Shown: in pieces, positions 1 through 6,223 of the stretch
Position numbering within the stretch: the stretch's first letter is position 1
Layout: each line of letters opens with the position of its first letter
DNA from: an uncultured Treponema sp.
GTDB lineage: Bacteria; Spirochaetota; Spirochaetia; Treponematales; Treponemataceae
DNA: 10,637 nt
NCBI GenBank assembly: GCA_947167745.1
Contig: CAMVJE010000051.1
Location: 1 to 10,637 of the forward strand
Direction of reading: 5' to 3'
Position numbers and translations under genes: made by a program
The notes under the pieces: model-generated
The model's database searches: none
Told to the model about the DNA's origin: nothing
The model's input: only the letters and a program-made list of their open reading frames with translations

Positions 1-1925
1 GAAACCGGAAGATTTTTATTACCATCTTGAACGAAAACAGGAATACCATTTTCTGATGTTACGGTAACAATAGAATCTGTGAGTGGCTGATGGAAACTTG
101 CTTCTTCCCTTAGTTTGCCGTCAACCATTGAAGGATATTTTATATACTGCACATCCCAGTTCCCGTCGCTGTCAGAATCCCAGGAAGAAATTTTGCCATT
201 TTTTAAATTTTTAGATGAAGCAGGCAAATACTCTTCGGTAAAATCAGGGACCGTATCCCCGTTTCGATCTACCGTTATTTTTTTCAGATAAAATCCTGTT
301 CCCTGCGCCGGCGAACCAAAGAGATTTGTCATTATCTGCATTTCATCATTACCGGAAATGAAATTTTCGTCAGGATTTGTAGAATAACCATAAAATTCCT
401 GTGTTTCAAAAAGGCCATCACCGTCAACATCAAGTTTTCGCGATACAGGCAACCCCTTTTCAAAAGTAGCCATTGCGTAGATATTATCGCCCACAGAATA
501 ACTTGCAATTTGAGCCACTCCATTAAGAAGACTAACCTGAATAACGGCATTCTCCCGCTCACTAGAAGGAATTGAATAGCTTAAAGCCGAGCGGAGCAAA
601 TCCTGCCCTGAAACAGAACCTTGATTTTCTGAAATGACAGGAATAAAAAAATCAGTTCCAAGAATTGCTTTGATTGAAGCATCTGCTTCGATAGTAAAAG
701 GCGTCCATTTTAAGGTCTCTGCGATAAGTGTAAAACGGAGATCTGAAGTTTTGTTGTCCATTTTGTATGATGCAGAACTGATATATGGCCATGATGAATA
801 TTCAAGTTCAAGGGCATTTTCTGACAAATTTATTTTTAAAGGAACGCCAAAATCACATTGAGCCTGCCATTCGTAGTCATCATCCTGATTATAATCGTAA
901 GAGATTGATTCAGGACGACCGCGATTATAAGAAATGACTATATTGGAATGCAGATCAGAATCAGTGCTGAATATAACCTTTCCCCCGTATGAGTTCAAAT
1001 ACTCGGAAAATTCTTTTTTAGCATCTTCTGACTTTAGGAGGGCTACAAAATCTTCAAGCATTAAAAGATTTATTTCTTTATCAGAAAATTTGTAGAAATA
1101 ATCAAGGGCTGCATCTTCATCAATCAAACCTGTTTTTAGGGCTTCGATTGCATAAAGTGGAGAAGTAAGACCTTTTGAATTAAAAGCCTTTAACATTCTT
1201 GTTTTTTTATTGACATCTGAAGAAAATATCGCGGCATAAACTTCAAGATCATTTTTTGTTTTTTTGTAGAGAGGAATGGTAAGAGCAAAAGCATCCGCAA
1301 GTGCCTGAATTTCAGCTACCGCTCCATTATTATTTCGATAGATATAATGCTCATAAGTATAAAAGAGTTCTGCAAATCGGGCATCCGCAGGGTAAACACG
1401 GCGGGCTGCATCAAGACGCTCGCGAGCTTTTGTCAGACTTTCTTTATCGCCAAGTCCGTAATAGCTTTTTGCCCGAATATACTCTGCATCAGCTGAATAA
1501 ATAAAAGGGGCCGAGTCAAGAACAGACAGAGCCTGTACAAAAAGCCTTTCCTGGCAAAGTATATCAGCATAAAGAATCCTTGCCCCATCCTTATTATAAT
1601 CAACCCATTCAGATTCTGTGAGCGCAGTTACAACCAGAGGCAGGACCCGAGATTTTTTTTCGCCGAGAGCCGCCATTGAAACAGCCTGAAGATACCATAA
1701 ATCTGCGATTTTATCGTCATAGGCAAGCCCCATTTTAGCATTCGACTGAGCTTCTTCCCAGAGCTTTTCAGAGGCATACTGTTTTGCAATCTGTAGATAG
1801 CGGACTGCAGTCCGTCTATTTGCAACAGACGCTGATCCTGGTGTTCCGGTCTGGGCAAAAAGAGAAAATGAAAAGGCTGCAGACAAAAGAAATACTAAAC
1901 TGCCAATAATAGATTTTTTTATCAT
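1..1925 (-). CDS. Secreted TPR protein with Asp-rich Ca-binding-like repeats (3' end outside window)
   Basis: I translated this frame codon by codon from the ATG at 1925 to the left edge and found no stop, giving at least 641 residues. The start follows an AAGGA (1936-1940) by 10 nt and lies 27 nt past the tilS stop, so co-transcription with tilS is likely. Residues 1 to about 25 form a classical signal peptide (MIKKS, then a hydrophobic core, then SLFA before Q). There is no lipobox Cys, so a periplasmic or exported soluble protein is inferred. Residues about 40-90 and 120-165 look like TPR helix pairs (the first contains LWEEAQ, later ADLWYLQAVSMAALGE). The C-terminal half carries Asp/Asn-rich loops: near 344-352, DVDGDGLFETQEF at 499-511, DRNGDTVPDF at 553-562 and DSDSDGNWD at 583-591. 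These resemble EF-hand or thrombospondin-3 calcium loops. I do not recognise a named family and assign no function beyond an exported scaffold-type protein. Confidence 0.88.
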   Translation of the reverse strand, partial: MIKKSIIGSLVFLLSAAFSFSLFAQTGTPGSASVANRRTAVRYLQIAKQYASEKLWEEAQSNAKMGLAYDDKIADLWYLQAVSMAALGEKKSRVLPLVVTALTESEWVDYNKDGARILYADILCQERLFVQALSVLDSAPFIYSADAEYIRAKSYYGLGDKESLTKARERLDAARRVYPADARFAELFYTYEHYIYRNNNGAVAEIQALADAFALTIPLYKKTKNDLEVYAAIFSSDVNKKTRMLKAFNSKGLTSPLYAIEALKTGLIDEDAALDYFYKFSDKEINLLMLEDFVALLKSEDAKKEFSEYLNSYGGKVIFSTDSDLHSNIVISYNRGRPESISYDYNQDDDYEWQAQCDFGVPLKINLSENALELEYSSWPYISSASYKMDNKTSDLRFTLIAETLKWTPFTIEADASIKAILGTDFFIPVISENQGSVSGQDLLRSALSYSIPSSERENAVIQVSLLNGVAQIASYSVGDNIYAMATFEKGLPVSRKLDVDGDGLFETQEFYGYSTNPDENFISGNDEMQIMTNLFGSPAQGTGFYLKKITVDRNGDTVPDFTEEYLPASSKNLKNGKISSWDSDSDGNWDVQYIKYPSMVDGKLREEASFHQPLTDSIVTVTSENGIPVFVQDGNKNLPV

Positions 1926-1952
1926 CAAGAGAAAATCCTTTCACTTATTCTA

Positions 1953-3365
1953 CTATAATTTAGCGTCTTCTACAATCCAATTTTTAGTTACTGAGAACAT
2001 GGAAAAAATTGCTTTTATAGCAGTTTTTCCTCCTGAAGCAGAAATTTCCTCCACCACAGGAATCCGGCCTCTAAGTTCCGGTGGAATTTTCCAGTCAGAA
2101 AAAATATCTTTAATTGCTTTTTCACTTCCGTCTTTTGCGGGGATTTTGTCACCAGGTAATTCGCTTCTTACAAGGCATGGAAATTTTACAGAGATTCGAA
2201 AAGTATCTTTCTCTGAAAAATCTTGTGATTTTTTTGCCCTTAAAATAAGAATGTGTTTCTGAATTTTATTATTAAAATCTGAAGAAACTGTAAAATCATC
2301 AGTCTCAAAAGTCTCTCCACTCCTGTCAAATACAAATGAAAATCCCGACTCAATACAGCTCTTTTCTGCCGGAGAATCATTTAGCGAAAACTCCAGTTTT
2401 TCTGAATCAAGGGATATCGTAAGATTCTCGAAAGTAAGTCTTTTGTACCTTTCTTTACTCCAGGACAAAATCTGCTCAAAAAGAGAATAGGGAAATCTGT
2501 CTCCAAAACCGATTTTATTCAATCCGCAGAAAAAAATTCGGCTTTTCAAAGCATCATGCAAGGAAAAAAAATAATTTCTGTCAAAGAAAAGTGATTTTGA
2601 TTTTAGCCCTACATATTCTGACTCAAGATTTACCAGCGAAGAAAGATAATCTTCATCAACTGCCGATTTTTTTGCCCCCAGCAGAAGGGATTTTTGCCAT
2701 GCAGGAAAATGTTCATTCAAGACAGGGACAAGGATATTTCTAATTCTGTTACGCAGATATTTGACATCATAATTCGTATTATCGGTGCGCCATTTCTGCT
2801 TATTTTCAATAAGATAAGATTCAATTTCACTTCTGGAAAAATTTAAAAGAGGCCGAATATACTTCCCCCTGACTTGAGCAATTCCTCCTAAACTGGAACT
2901 CCCCTGAATAAAACGCATTAGAAGTGTTTCTGTCTGGTCATTTTGATTATGGGCAAGACAAAGGGCACAAAGGTCTTCACTTTTTATAAACTCATCAAAT
3001 GCTTCATAGCGGGCCCTTCTCGCCACTGCCTCAAGACTTAAGGATTTATGAGCAGCTCTTTTTTCCAGCTGCCCATGAGGAATTTTGTGCAAAAGGCATT
3101 TAATTTTCTTCCGCTCACAAAAATCTTTTACAAAAAGAGCATCTCCCCCGCTTTCTTCCTCAGACCGGATTCCGTGGTCTACCGTAATGACACGAAGACA
3201 ATTTTCAGGGATAAAAGATGAAAGGGCAAGCAAAAGAGAAATGGAATCTGCTCCGCCAGAAACGGCCACTCCAAGTGGAGTAACCTCTGAAATATCAGCA
3301 AGCGAAATGCCGCATTCCTTTAAGCCAGAAAGAAGTTTTTTTTCAAAATAGAAAGTTTTTTTCAT
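1953..3365 (-). CDS. tilS: tRNA(Ile)-lysidine synthetase
   Basis: TilS is a cytoplasmic ATP-dependent enzyme that joins lysine to C34 of the CAU anticodon of a minor tRNA-Ile, changing both its decoding and its charging to isoleucine. The 470-residue protein has the PP-loop SGGADS at 36-41, VDHGIRSEE at 62-70, EAVARRARY at 112-120, HNQNDQTET at 139-147, and RPLL plus the LRNRIRNIL segment at about 171-212. The C-terminal third has the usual TilS tail (ELPGDKIP, then the KIPPELRGRIPV stretch). The length is normal for full-length TilS. The ATG at 3365 is the only plausible start, because the PP-loop sits 36 residues in and no other Met precedes it. No ordinary Shine-Dalgarno is visible; instead an intrinsic terminator ends just upstream of the start codon. 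In Bacillus tilS lies in the same chromosomal neighbourhood as ctc. Confidence 0.96.
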   Translation of the reverse strand: MKKTFYFEKKLLSGLKECGISLADISEVTPLGVAVSGGADSISLLLALSSFIPENCLRVITVDHGIRSEEESGGDALFVKDFCERKKIKCLLHKIPHGQLEKRAAHKSLSLEAVARRARYEAFDEFIKSEDLCALCLAHNQNDQTETLLMRFIQGSSSLGGIAQVRGKYIRPLLNFSRSEIESYLIENKQKWRTDNTNYDVKYLRNRIRNILVPVLNEHFPAWQKSLLLGAKKSAVDEDYLSSLVNLESEYVGLKSKSLFFDRNYFFSLHDALKSRIFFCGLNKIGFGDRFPYSLFEQILSWSKERYKRLTFENLTISLDSEKLEFSLNDSPAEKSCIESGFSFVFDRSGETFETDDFTVSSDFNNKIQKHILILRAKKSQDFSEKDTFRISVKFPCLVRSELPGDKIPAKDGSEKAIKDIFSDWKIPPELRGRIPVVEEISASGGKTAIKAIFSMFSVTKNWIVEDAKL

Positions 3366-3368
3366 ACC

Positions 3369-3397
3369 AAAAAAAATCCCCGCAAAAAATGCGGGGA
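3369..3397 (-). terminator. Intrinsic terminator after rplY, abutting tilS
   Basis: On the minus strand CCCCGC and GCGGGG (3391-3396 and 3378-3383) pair perfectly around a 7-nt A/T loop. One more A-T pair extends the stem. Eight U residues (3376-3369) follow. It lies 19 nt past the rplY stop and ends 3 nt before the tilS ATG, so tilS must be expressed by read-through or by a start inside this region. Confidence 0.92.
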
Positions 3398-3416
3398 AAT
3401 GACTTAATTCAGAAAA

Positions 3417-3968
3417 TTAGCGAGCAGGAGCAACGCTTACCAATGAATCCTCTGCATTTGTGAGAACAGTAACTTTGTCTCCGAGGTTCATATCTTTTAC
3501 ACGGAATACATCACCGATGTTAACACCAGAAACATCGATAACAATGCGTGCAGGAAGGTCTTTTGGCAAAGCCTTGATTTTTACCTCTGGAACATGCTTA
3601 ACCATGAAACCACCCTTGAGAACTCCGGCTGGTGTACCCTGATACTGAATCTTGTATGTTCGAACAACTGCTTTCTTATTAGAAACTGCGAAGAAATCTG
3701 CATGAAGAACTGCATCTTTAATGATATTGTACTCAGTATCACGGATGAAAGCATCAAATTTTTTACCTTCTACATCGAGAGTAACGAGAGTTGTAGAGGT
3801 GATTGAGCGCCATGCCTTGTTGAACTGTACGCTGTCTACAGAAATTGATGTTGCCTTTCCAGCTTCGTCATAAACAACAGCAGGAATTCGACCTTCAGCA
3901 CGAATCAAGCGTGCTGCCTTTTTGCCTGTTTCTGAGCGTGTTTTTGCTTCGATAACAAACTGTTCCAT
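3417..3968 (-). CDS. rplY: 50S ribosomal protein L25, long Ctc form
   Basis: L25 of the Ctc/TL5 type binds 5S rRNA in the large subunit. The 183-residue protein begins MEQFVIEAKTRSETGKKAAR and has the RAEGRIPAVVY segment typical of the 5S-binding N-terminal domain (residues 1 to about 92). The C-terminal beta domain (about 98-183) is typical of the long form and includes GGFMVKHVPEVKI and the DLPARIVIDVSG stretch. The start is fixed at the ATG at 3968 by AGGAG (3977-3981) 8 nt upstream. The open frame continues further upstream, but through the tRNA-Gln gene, and that part is not protein. A folded leader lies between the tRNA and this start, and a strong terminator follows the gene. In Bacillus pth follows ctc; here tilS does. 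Confidence 0.96.
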   Translation of the reverse strand: MEQFVIEAKTRSETGKKAARLIRAEGRIPAVVYDEAGKATSISVDSVQFNKAWRSITSTTLVTLDVEGKKFDAFIRDTEYNIIKDAVLHADFFAVSNKKAVVRTYKIQYQGTPAGVLKGGFMVKHVPEVKIKALPKDLPARIVIDVSGVNIGDVFRVKDMNLGDKVTVLTNAEDSLVSVAPAR

Positions 3969-3976
3969 TTTAAAAA

Positions 3977-3981
3977 CTCCT
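3977..3981 (-). promoter_or_regulatory. Shine-Dalgarno that sets the rplY start
   Basis: AGGAG on the minus strand, 8 nt before the ATG at 3968. It lies just outside the 3' edge of the upstream hairpin (3988-4066). It supports the short L25 start over the longer open frame that runs through the tRNA. Confidence 0.85.
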
Positions 3982-3987
3982 AAAATC

Positions 3988-4066
3988 TGGAAAAGCCTGA
4001 GTGAAGCAAAGAAGTTGCTTTGATTCTGAAATCCGCCCCATCGTTCGTCACGCCAGAGCTTTTCCA
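3988..4066 (-). promoter_or_regulatory. Folded leader RNA between tRNA-Gln and rplY
   Basis: The minus-strand RNA closes on itself: UGGAAAAGC (4066-4058) pairs perfectly with GCUUUUCCA (3996-3988). The stem continues with CUG/CAG and then GUGA/UCAC after a small bulge and an internal loop. Inside are two small hairpins: GAUU/AAUC with a UCAG loop (4033-4022) and AAGCAA/UUGCUU with a 5-nt loop (4020-4004; its last pair competes with the outer stem). This makes a junction of about 79 nt ending 6 nt before the rplY Shine-Dalgarno. There is no U-run after it, so it is not a plain terminator. A regulatory role, perhaps autogenous control by L25, is inference. Confidence 0.55.
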
Positions 4067-4076
4067 TAAATATATG

Positions 4077-4149
4077 CTGGGCCGACAGGATTCGAACCTG
4101 TGGAATGATGGCACCAAAAGCCATTGTCTTACCGCTTGACGACGGCCCA
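4077..4149 (-). tRNA. tRNA-Gln (anticodon UUG)
   Basis: A full cloverleaf can be drawn on the minus strand. The acceptor stem TGGGCCG (4149-4143) pairs with CGGCCCA (4084-4078), followed by discriminator G at 4077. The D arm contains AAGCGGTAAG. The anticodon stem ATGGC/GCCAT encloses the loop TTTTGGT, giving anticodon UUG. The T arm contains GGTTCGAATCC. The starting U-A pair and the UUUUGGU loop are typical of tRNA-Gln. The 3' CCA is not fully encoded (the next bases are CAT), so it must be added after transcription. It lies 28 nt past spoVG and is probably co-transcribed with spoVG and rplY. Confidence 0.97.
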
Positions 4150-4177
4150 AAAAATACAAGATTAATGAAAACTATAA

Positions 4178-4459
4178 CTAGTCTTCTGCAGTACCAGTTT
4201 CATCAAAATGACCTGCATTATATTCTGAAAGAATCTTATTTTGCAAGTCATTTCTAAAATCAGCACTAATAGGATGAGCTACATCCTTATAATCACCATT
4301 AGCAGTCTTTCGACTTGGCATGGCAATAAAAAGCCCCGACTGACCTTCGATAACTTTTACATTGTGAACGACAAAGCAGTTATCAAAAGTTACGGTAACA
4401 TAAGCTTTTAATTTTCCTTCAGCTGTTACCTTTCGGATTCTCAATTCAGTGACTTCCAT
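4178..4459 (-). CDS. spoVG: SpoVG family nucleic-acid-binding regulator
   Basis: The 93-residue protein starts MEVTELRIRKV and contains the conserved SpoVG core: LKAYVTVTFDNCFVVHNVKVI, GLFIAMPSRK at about 43-52 and DVAHPI at about 59-64. The C-terminal tail is short and acidic. SpoVG was named from Bacillus, but in non-sporulating bacteria including spirochaetes it is a small dimeric protein that binds DNA and RNA at specific sites. The start has AGGA (4470-4473) 10 nt upstream. It lies 27 nt after ispE, which it also follows closely in order in Bacillus, and is read from the same promoter as far as I can see. The intergenic TTGACT here has no matching -10. Confidence 0.96.
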   Translation of the reverse strand: MEVTELRIRKVTAEGKLKAYVTVTFDNCFVVHNVKVIEGQSGLFIAMPSRKTANGDYKDVAHPISADFRNDLQNKILSEYNAGHFDETGTAED

Positions 4460-4486
4460 TTTTACAAATTCCTTTAGTCAAAAAAA

Positions 4487-5353
4487 TTAATGTGTTAAAA
4501 CACAATTCCACTTTTTCTGGCATTCTGCCACAGCCTTTCTAGCAACAGGCTCTGAACTAAAAACACCAAAAACAGTAGCACCTGATCCAGACATTTCTGC
4601 CCAGTCAGCTCCGCATTCCAAAATATCCTTAAGGGCTTCACCGATTACAGGATATTTATCCAAAAGAACAGGAGTGAAGGAATTTGCAAATTTCCAAGCA
4701 CCAATCAAACCGTAATATAAACGCTTCAACTCCGAAAAATCAGGGCAAAAAAATTCTTTACCCGACTCGTATGCTTTATCAATCAGGGAATATGCCTCTT
4801 TTGTAGAAGAGTGTATTCCAGGAAAAATAAGCACAAAACTTAGATCCTCTCTAGGCTCAATCGGTTCAACCAATTCACCACGACCGGAAACTAAGGCGCA
4901 TCCACGACCTTTTTGAAAAAATCCTGAATGCAAAAAGAAGAATACATCACTACCGACTTTATCCGCAACGGTATCAGCAAGAGAATCCGTCAACTGGATT
5001 CCCGCAAGATCAGCCAATCCTTTTAACAGAGATGCTCCATCAGAAGAACCGCCCCCTAGCCCTCCACCAGCAGGCAAAACCTTATTAAGCTCAACTTCAA
5101 CACCAAAATCAATTTTTACTGCTGAATTAAAAGCCTCATAAGTTTTCGTCAGCGTATTTTCCAGAGGAAGTCTCATTTGAGAACAATGAACGATGCACCT
5201 TTTTTCGGGAATGCGTCGAATCATTAACTCATCGGAATAATCTAGTGTCTGAAAAATACTTTCGATGTTATGGTAGCCGTCTACACGTTTTTTCAAGACT
5301 TTGAGTCCGATATTCACTTTAGCAGGGGCTTTGACATAAACATCAAAAGACAT
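4487..5353 (-). CDS. ispE: 4-diphosphocytidyl-2-C-methyl-D-erythritol kinase
   Basis: IspE phosphorylates CDP-methylerythritol with ATP in the MEP pathway of isoprenoid synthesis, in the cytoplasm. The 288-residue protein is a GHMP kinase of normal length. It has the N-terminal substrate motif VKAPAKVNIGL (7-17, with K12 and N14), RVDGYHNIESIFQTLD (23-38), the ATP loop PAGGGLGGGSSDGA (94-107), GSDVFFFL at 134-141 with the expected catalytic Asp136, and the GHMP C-terminal motif MSGSGATVFG at 254-263. The ATG at 5353 is the only start close enough to the first motif. No Shine-Dalgarno precedes it, and a strong promoter -10 ends 8 nt upstream, so translation is probably leaderless. The gene heads the unit ispE-spoVG-tRNA-Gln-rplY. 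Confidence 0.97.
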   Translation of the reverse strand: MSFDVYVKAPAKVNIGLKVLKKRVDGYHNIESIFQTLDYSDELMIRRIPEKRCIVHCSQMRLPLENTLTKTYEAFNSAVKIDFGVEVELNKVLPAGGGLGGGSSDGASLLKGLADLAGIQLTDSLADTVADKVGSDVFFFLHSGFFQKGRGCALVSGRGELVEPIEPREDLSFVLIFPGIHSSTKEAYSLIDKAYESGKEFFCPDFSELKRLYYGLIGAWKFANSFTPVLLDKYPVIGEALKDILECGADWAEMSGSGATVFGVFSSEPVARKAVAECQKKWNCVLTH

Positions 5354-5361
5354 GTTAAAAT

Positions 5362-5389
5362 ATTATACATATCATTTAAGGAAAGTCAA
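5362..5389 (-). promoter_or_regulatory. Sigma70-type promoter of ispE
   Basis: On the minus strand TTGACT (5389-5384) and a perfect TATAAT (5367-5362) are separated by 16 nt. The expected start of transcription, 7 nt past the -10, falls at about 5355, two bases before the ispE ATG. The spacer overlaps one arm of a 10-bp inverted repeat. Confidence 0.85.
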
Positions 5390-5427
5390 GAATATTTATT
5401 TTTCTATTACAAATCTATTTCCTTAAA
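5375..5427. repeat. Perfect 10-bp inverted repeat over the ispE promoter
   Basis: TTTAAGGAAA at 5375-5384 is the exact reverse complement of TTTCCTTAAA at 5418-5427. The arm centres are 43 bp apart, close to four helical turns. The left arm covers the ispE promoter spacer and the first base of its -35. AAAGTCA also recurs directly at 5382-5388 and 5425-5431, with the same 43-bp offset. A two-site operator is an inference. Confidence 0.5.
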
Positions 5428-5486
5428 GTCAGCAGATAAAAACTGGAGAAATTAGAGAATTTTATTCATTTACCCACAAATTCTTA

Positions 5487-5515
5487 TTGACAGAAGACTG
5501 TTATAAATTTACACT
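5487..5515 (+). promoter_or_regulatory. Sigma70-type promoter of the acidic protein gene
   Basis: A perfect TTGACA (5487-5492) is followed after 17 nt by TACACT (5510-5515), which matches four of six -10 consensus positions. Transcription would start at about 5522, giving a leader of about 19 nt that contains AAGGA. Confidence 0.65.
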
Positions 5516-5540
5516 TTTGTGTCTTTGACAAGGAATCACT

Positions 5541-5801
5541 ATGTTTATTAATGACGAAATGAACGATGTTAAGGTTATGGCTCTCGGATTTTCATATACC
5601 GACGAAATTGATGAAAGCTATGAAGATTCAGGCGAAGAAGACGACTTCGAATCGTTTAACGATGACACGCTCAATAAGTTCGACGATGAATTCGACGAAA
5701 CTATTGACGAAGATGACATGCACCTTCCGGACGATTCCTACGAAACTGAAAACTACGACGACGAAATCAGTGAAGATTATTCATATTCAGATGACGAATA
5801 A
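5541..5801 (+). CDS. Small, extremely acidic protein of unknown function
   Basis: The 86-residue protein has 22 Asp and 15 Glu (about 43%). It has only two Lys, one His, and no Arg, Cys or Trp. Clusters include SGEEDDFESFNDD and FDDEFDETIDEDD, and the tail alternates Tyr and Asp/Glu (SEDYSYSDDE). The first 20 residues are more ordinary (VKVMALGFSY) and could form a short folded segment. There is no signal peptide or membrane segment. AAGGA (5530-5534) sits 6 nt before the ATG, and a good promoter lies upstream, so expression looks real. It is the only rightward gene here, divergent from ispE and convergent with rsfS. I do not recognise a family. Possibilities include a nucleic-acid mimic, an RNA polymerase delta-like or ribosome-associated acidic factor, or a cation buffer. 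None is shown by the sequence. Confidence 0.8.
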   Translation: MFINDEMNDVKVMALGFSYTDEIDESYEDSGEEDDFESFNDDTLNKFDDEFDETIDEDDMHLPDDSYETENYDDEISEDYSYSDDE

Positions 5802-5814
5802 ATAAGCCAGATAC

Positions 5815-5850
5815 AAAAAAATGAGCAGATGTCATACTACACCTGCTCAT
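5815..5850 (-). terminator. Intrinsic terminator after rsfS
   Basis: On the minus strand ATGAGCAG (5850-5843) pairs perfectly with CTGCTCAT (5828-5821), with three further inner pairs past a mismatch. Seven U residues (5821-5815) follow. It closes the obg-to-rsfS run. The hairpin lies 19 nt past the acidic gene stop, but on the plus strand no U-run follows, so it works best leftward. Confidence 0.88.
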
Positions 5851-5869
5851 CCAGTCTGCTTATTTCAGC

Positions 5870-6223
5870 TTAGCGGAGTTTCTTTCCGCCGTGCCAGAGT
5901 TTTTCCAAATCATAAAATTCACGCGCATCAGCACTCATAAGATGAACGACAACAGAACCGATATCTATCAAATTCCAGTCGTCACCAGAAGCGGCCTTAT
6001 TATGGGTTACATGAATTTCCATATCATTTTCTTTTACATAATCCTTTACCTGCTTTGCAAGTCCCTGCCAGTGCGCAGAACTGTGGATTGTCGCAATTAC
6101 AAAATAATCAGTCCAGGAATTTAATTCAGAAACATCAATAACGGAAACATTCTCTGCCTTAGAATCCTCAAGCATTTGAGCTATTTCCATCGCCTTATCC
6201 TGAGCACTTTTTACATCAGCCAT
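5870..6223 (-). CDS. rsfS: Ribosomal silencing factor RsfS
   Basis: RsfS binds L14 on the 50S subunit and blocks joining of the 30S, lowering translation when nutrients are short. The 117-residue protein shows the family signature in order: VIDVSELNSWTDYFVIAT (28-45), SSAHWQGLAKQV (48-59), and the C-terminal WNLIDIGSVVVHLM (83-96) followed by AREFYDLEKLWHGG (100-113). The length is typical. GGAGG (6230-6234) lies 6 nt before the ATG. The start overlaps the LCP stop codon by one base (TAATG), so the two are translationally coupled. It is the last gene of the run and is followed by a terminator. In Bacillus nadD-yqeK-rsfS are contiguous; here an LCP gene is inserted before rsfS. Confidence 0.97.
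   Translation of the reverse strand: MADVKSAQDKAMEIAQMLEDSKAENVSVIDVSELNSWTDYFVIATIHSSAHWQGLAKQVKDYVKENDMEIHVTHNKAASGDDWNLIDIGSVVVHLMSADAREFYDLEKLWHGGKKLR

Noticed and set aside
634..861. Plus-strand ORF antisense to the TPR gene, and similar plus-strand ORFs at 1301, 1999, 3085 and 8999
   Set aside because: They lie opposite well-supported genes, have no ribosome sites or recognisable motifs, and are best read as shadows.
3969..4124. N-terminal extension of L25 beginning MAFGAIIPQ
   Set aside because: It translates the tRNA-Gln gene and the leader. The VRILSA-like string is a common artefact of reading a tRNA T arm, and the true start has its own AGGAG.
4476..4481. TTGACT on the minus strand before spoVG as a promoter -35
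   Set aside because: The matching -10 position falls on the spoVG start codon and has no TATAAT-like sequence.
5502..5507. TATAAA as -10 of the acidic gene
   Set aside because: It is only 9 nt from the TTGACA at 5487; TACACT at 5510 gives the normal 17-nt spacing.
5525..5530. Second TTGACA just before the acidic gene
   Set aside because: Any -10 at the right spacing would fall inside the coding region, and none is seen there.
5566..5805. Second plus-strand ORF (79 aa, Thr/Met/Lys-rich) inside the acidic gene
   Set aside because: It is an out-of-frame reading of the acidic codons, with no separate Shine-Dalgarno and a biased composition expected from a shifted GAY/GAR run.
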